Shown one piece after another: positions 56,806-57,354 of a stretch of 57,354 nucleotides of DNA. Made by a program: the position numbers and the translations under genes. The notes under the pieces were generated by a model. It was not told where the DNA came from. It saw only the letters and a list, made by a program, of their open reading frames with translations, and ran no database searches. Numbering within the stretch: the first letter of the stretch is position 1; each line of letters starts with the position of its first letter. Source of the DNA: CAG-390 sp045544735 (lineage in GTDB: Bacteria > Bacillota > Clostridia > Oscillospirales > CAG-272). The stretch covers positions 1 to 57,354 of the forward strand of contig JAZPZM010000069.1 of NCBI GenBank assembly GCA_045544735.1. The letters are read 5' to 3'.

Positions 56806-57354
56806 TTATAAAACGTCTATCATAATATTATAACCTATTAATGAACTTTTTTCAATAATTTTTATGCGATTTATTTGATATTGCGCGGAATATTTTTCAC
56901 GAATCCGCAAAATATTGCGTTTATTTTGCCCTACGGCGCGTGAGGTCGCCCCCTTTGGCACGAAAATGACAAGAGTTTGCTTGGGTTCAAGAACTTTTCG
57001 ACCTTCAAAAAAGCGCTCTAACTCTGCGCAAATTCTATGAAAGGTGACCTCTCCCATCGCAAGCTCACCCATTGCAGGGTGGCGTGCGCCCGCAACCGCC
57101 TTTTCGGGCGAAGAAAGGCTCTCGCACGAGTGCAGACCGACGCGGATAACGGGAACGTGCATAGCGTCGAACACCTCAAGCACTGCCGCCGTGCGATGAA
57201 CTGCGTCCTCCTCCGTAAGAGGCTCGTACTCGCCCGAAACGGACATATTTGAAAGCTCCGTGTTCGCAAAAACGACGGTGGGATACACCCTTGCGCCGTC
57301 AGCACCCATAGCGCAAATATCGCGCGCCGTTGCTATCTCCCGCTCGATATTCGT
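56806..57354 (-). CDS. Elp3-like radical SAM protein, C-terminal part (runs off the right edge)
   Basis: The visible 183 C-terminal residues include ARDICAMGADGARVYPTVVF, a region that in this family follows the radical SAM barrel, then ELSNMSVSGEYEPLTEEDAV, VIRVGLHS, VAGARHPAMGELAMGE and a basic tail. It matches the C-terminal part of the Clostridia radical SAM protein typically encoded beside rnc and smc. The CxxxCxxC cluster would lie outside the window, so the class is inferred. The frame is open to base 57354. Confidence 0.75.
   Translation of the reverse strand, partial: TNIEREIATARDICAMGADGARVYPTVVFANTELSNMSVSGEYEPLTEEDAVHRTAAVLEVFDAMHVPVIRVGLHSCESLSSPEKAVAGARHPAMGELAMGEVTFHRICAELERFFEGRKVLEPKQTLVIFVPKGATSRAVGQNKRNILRIREKYSAQYQINRIKIIEKSSLIGYNIMIDVL

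Overview
The window reads as the chromosome of an anaerobic-type, endospore-lineage member of the Bacillota, class Clostridia. The main reasons are the complete spoIIAA-spoIIAB-sigF operon, a SpoVAF/GerABA-type spore membrane protein, T-box tRNA-sensing leaders, Gram-positive lipoproteins with clear lipoboxes, DUF1700/DUF4097 and DUF4830 families, and strong Shine-Dalgarno sites with textbook TTGACA/TATAAT promoters. The genus cannot be named from sequence alone; an uncultured gut-type Clostridia is my best guess. No rRNA, tRNA, CRISPR array, phage or transposase gene was seen.

Layout. Bases 1-2191 are the only accessory-looking stretch: an AT-rich block holding a decapitated lipoprotein leader joined to an XRE helix-turn-helix ORF, a leucine-rich-repeat protein, a strong terminator, and then the intact lipoprotein gene whose first ~100 bases are duplicated at the window start. 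2215-12061 carries a PHP phosphoesterase, yceD-rpmF, an exported trigger-factor-like lipoprotein, glyceraldehyde-3-phosphate dehydrogenase, a WecG/TagA glycosyltransferase, proS, a RodA/FtsW gene, a DUF4830 protein and a SpoVAF-like protein. 12188-15889 is a housekeeping run tsaE-tsaB-rpiB-ispD-ispF-rpe (t6A tRNA modification, pentose phosphate, MEP isoprenoid pathway). 15890-18527 is a T-box leader driving a fused XRE-cupin-acyl-CoA synthetase, the most unusual regulatory arrangement here.

18566-22107 is a leftward response regulator-histidine kinase-HtrA operon. ychF, a DUF1700/DUF4097 pair, trmB-truB and the spoIIA operon follow. Directly after sigF lies a striking array of tiny hairpins separated by TCGATAT and then ATATCGA linkers (28967-29170). 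29325-36021 contains a membrane protein, an EF-G-like GTPase, and nagA-metG-tatD. 36174-39791 has an Ig-like surface protein and a second two-component system. tspO, a family-10-like glycosyl hydrolase lipoprotein and a T-box-regulated thrS come next, then mgsA-like plus MinD-like genes, nagB-DUF436, rpsU, and the long leftward operon radical SAM (partial)-smc-ftsY-rdgB-yhbY-nadD-yqeK-rsfS-leuS running off the right edge. ftsY carries an in-frame TAG that splits it.

Most genes are core functions in conserved clusters. The points most worth following up are the T-box/XRE-cupin-acyl-CoA ligase unit, the hairpin array after sigF, the interrupted ftsY, the atypical methylglyoxal synthase, and the recombination scar at the left end.
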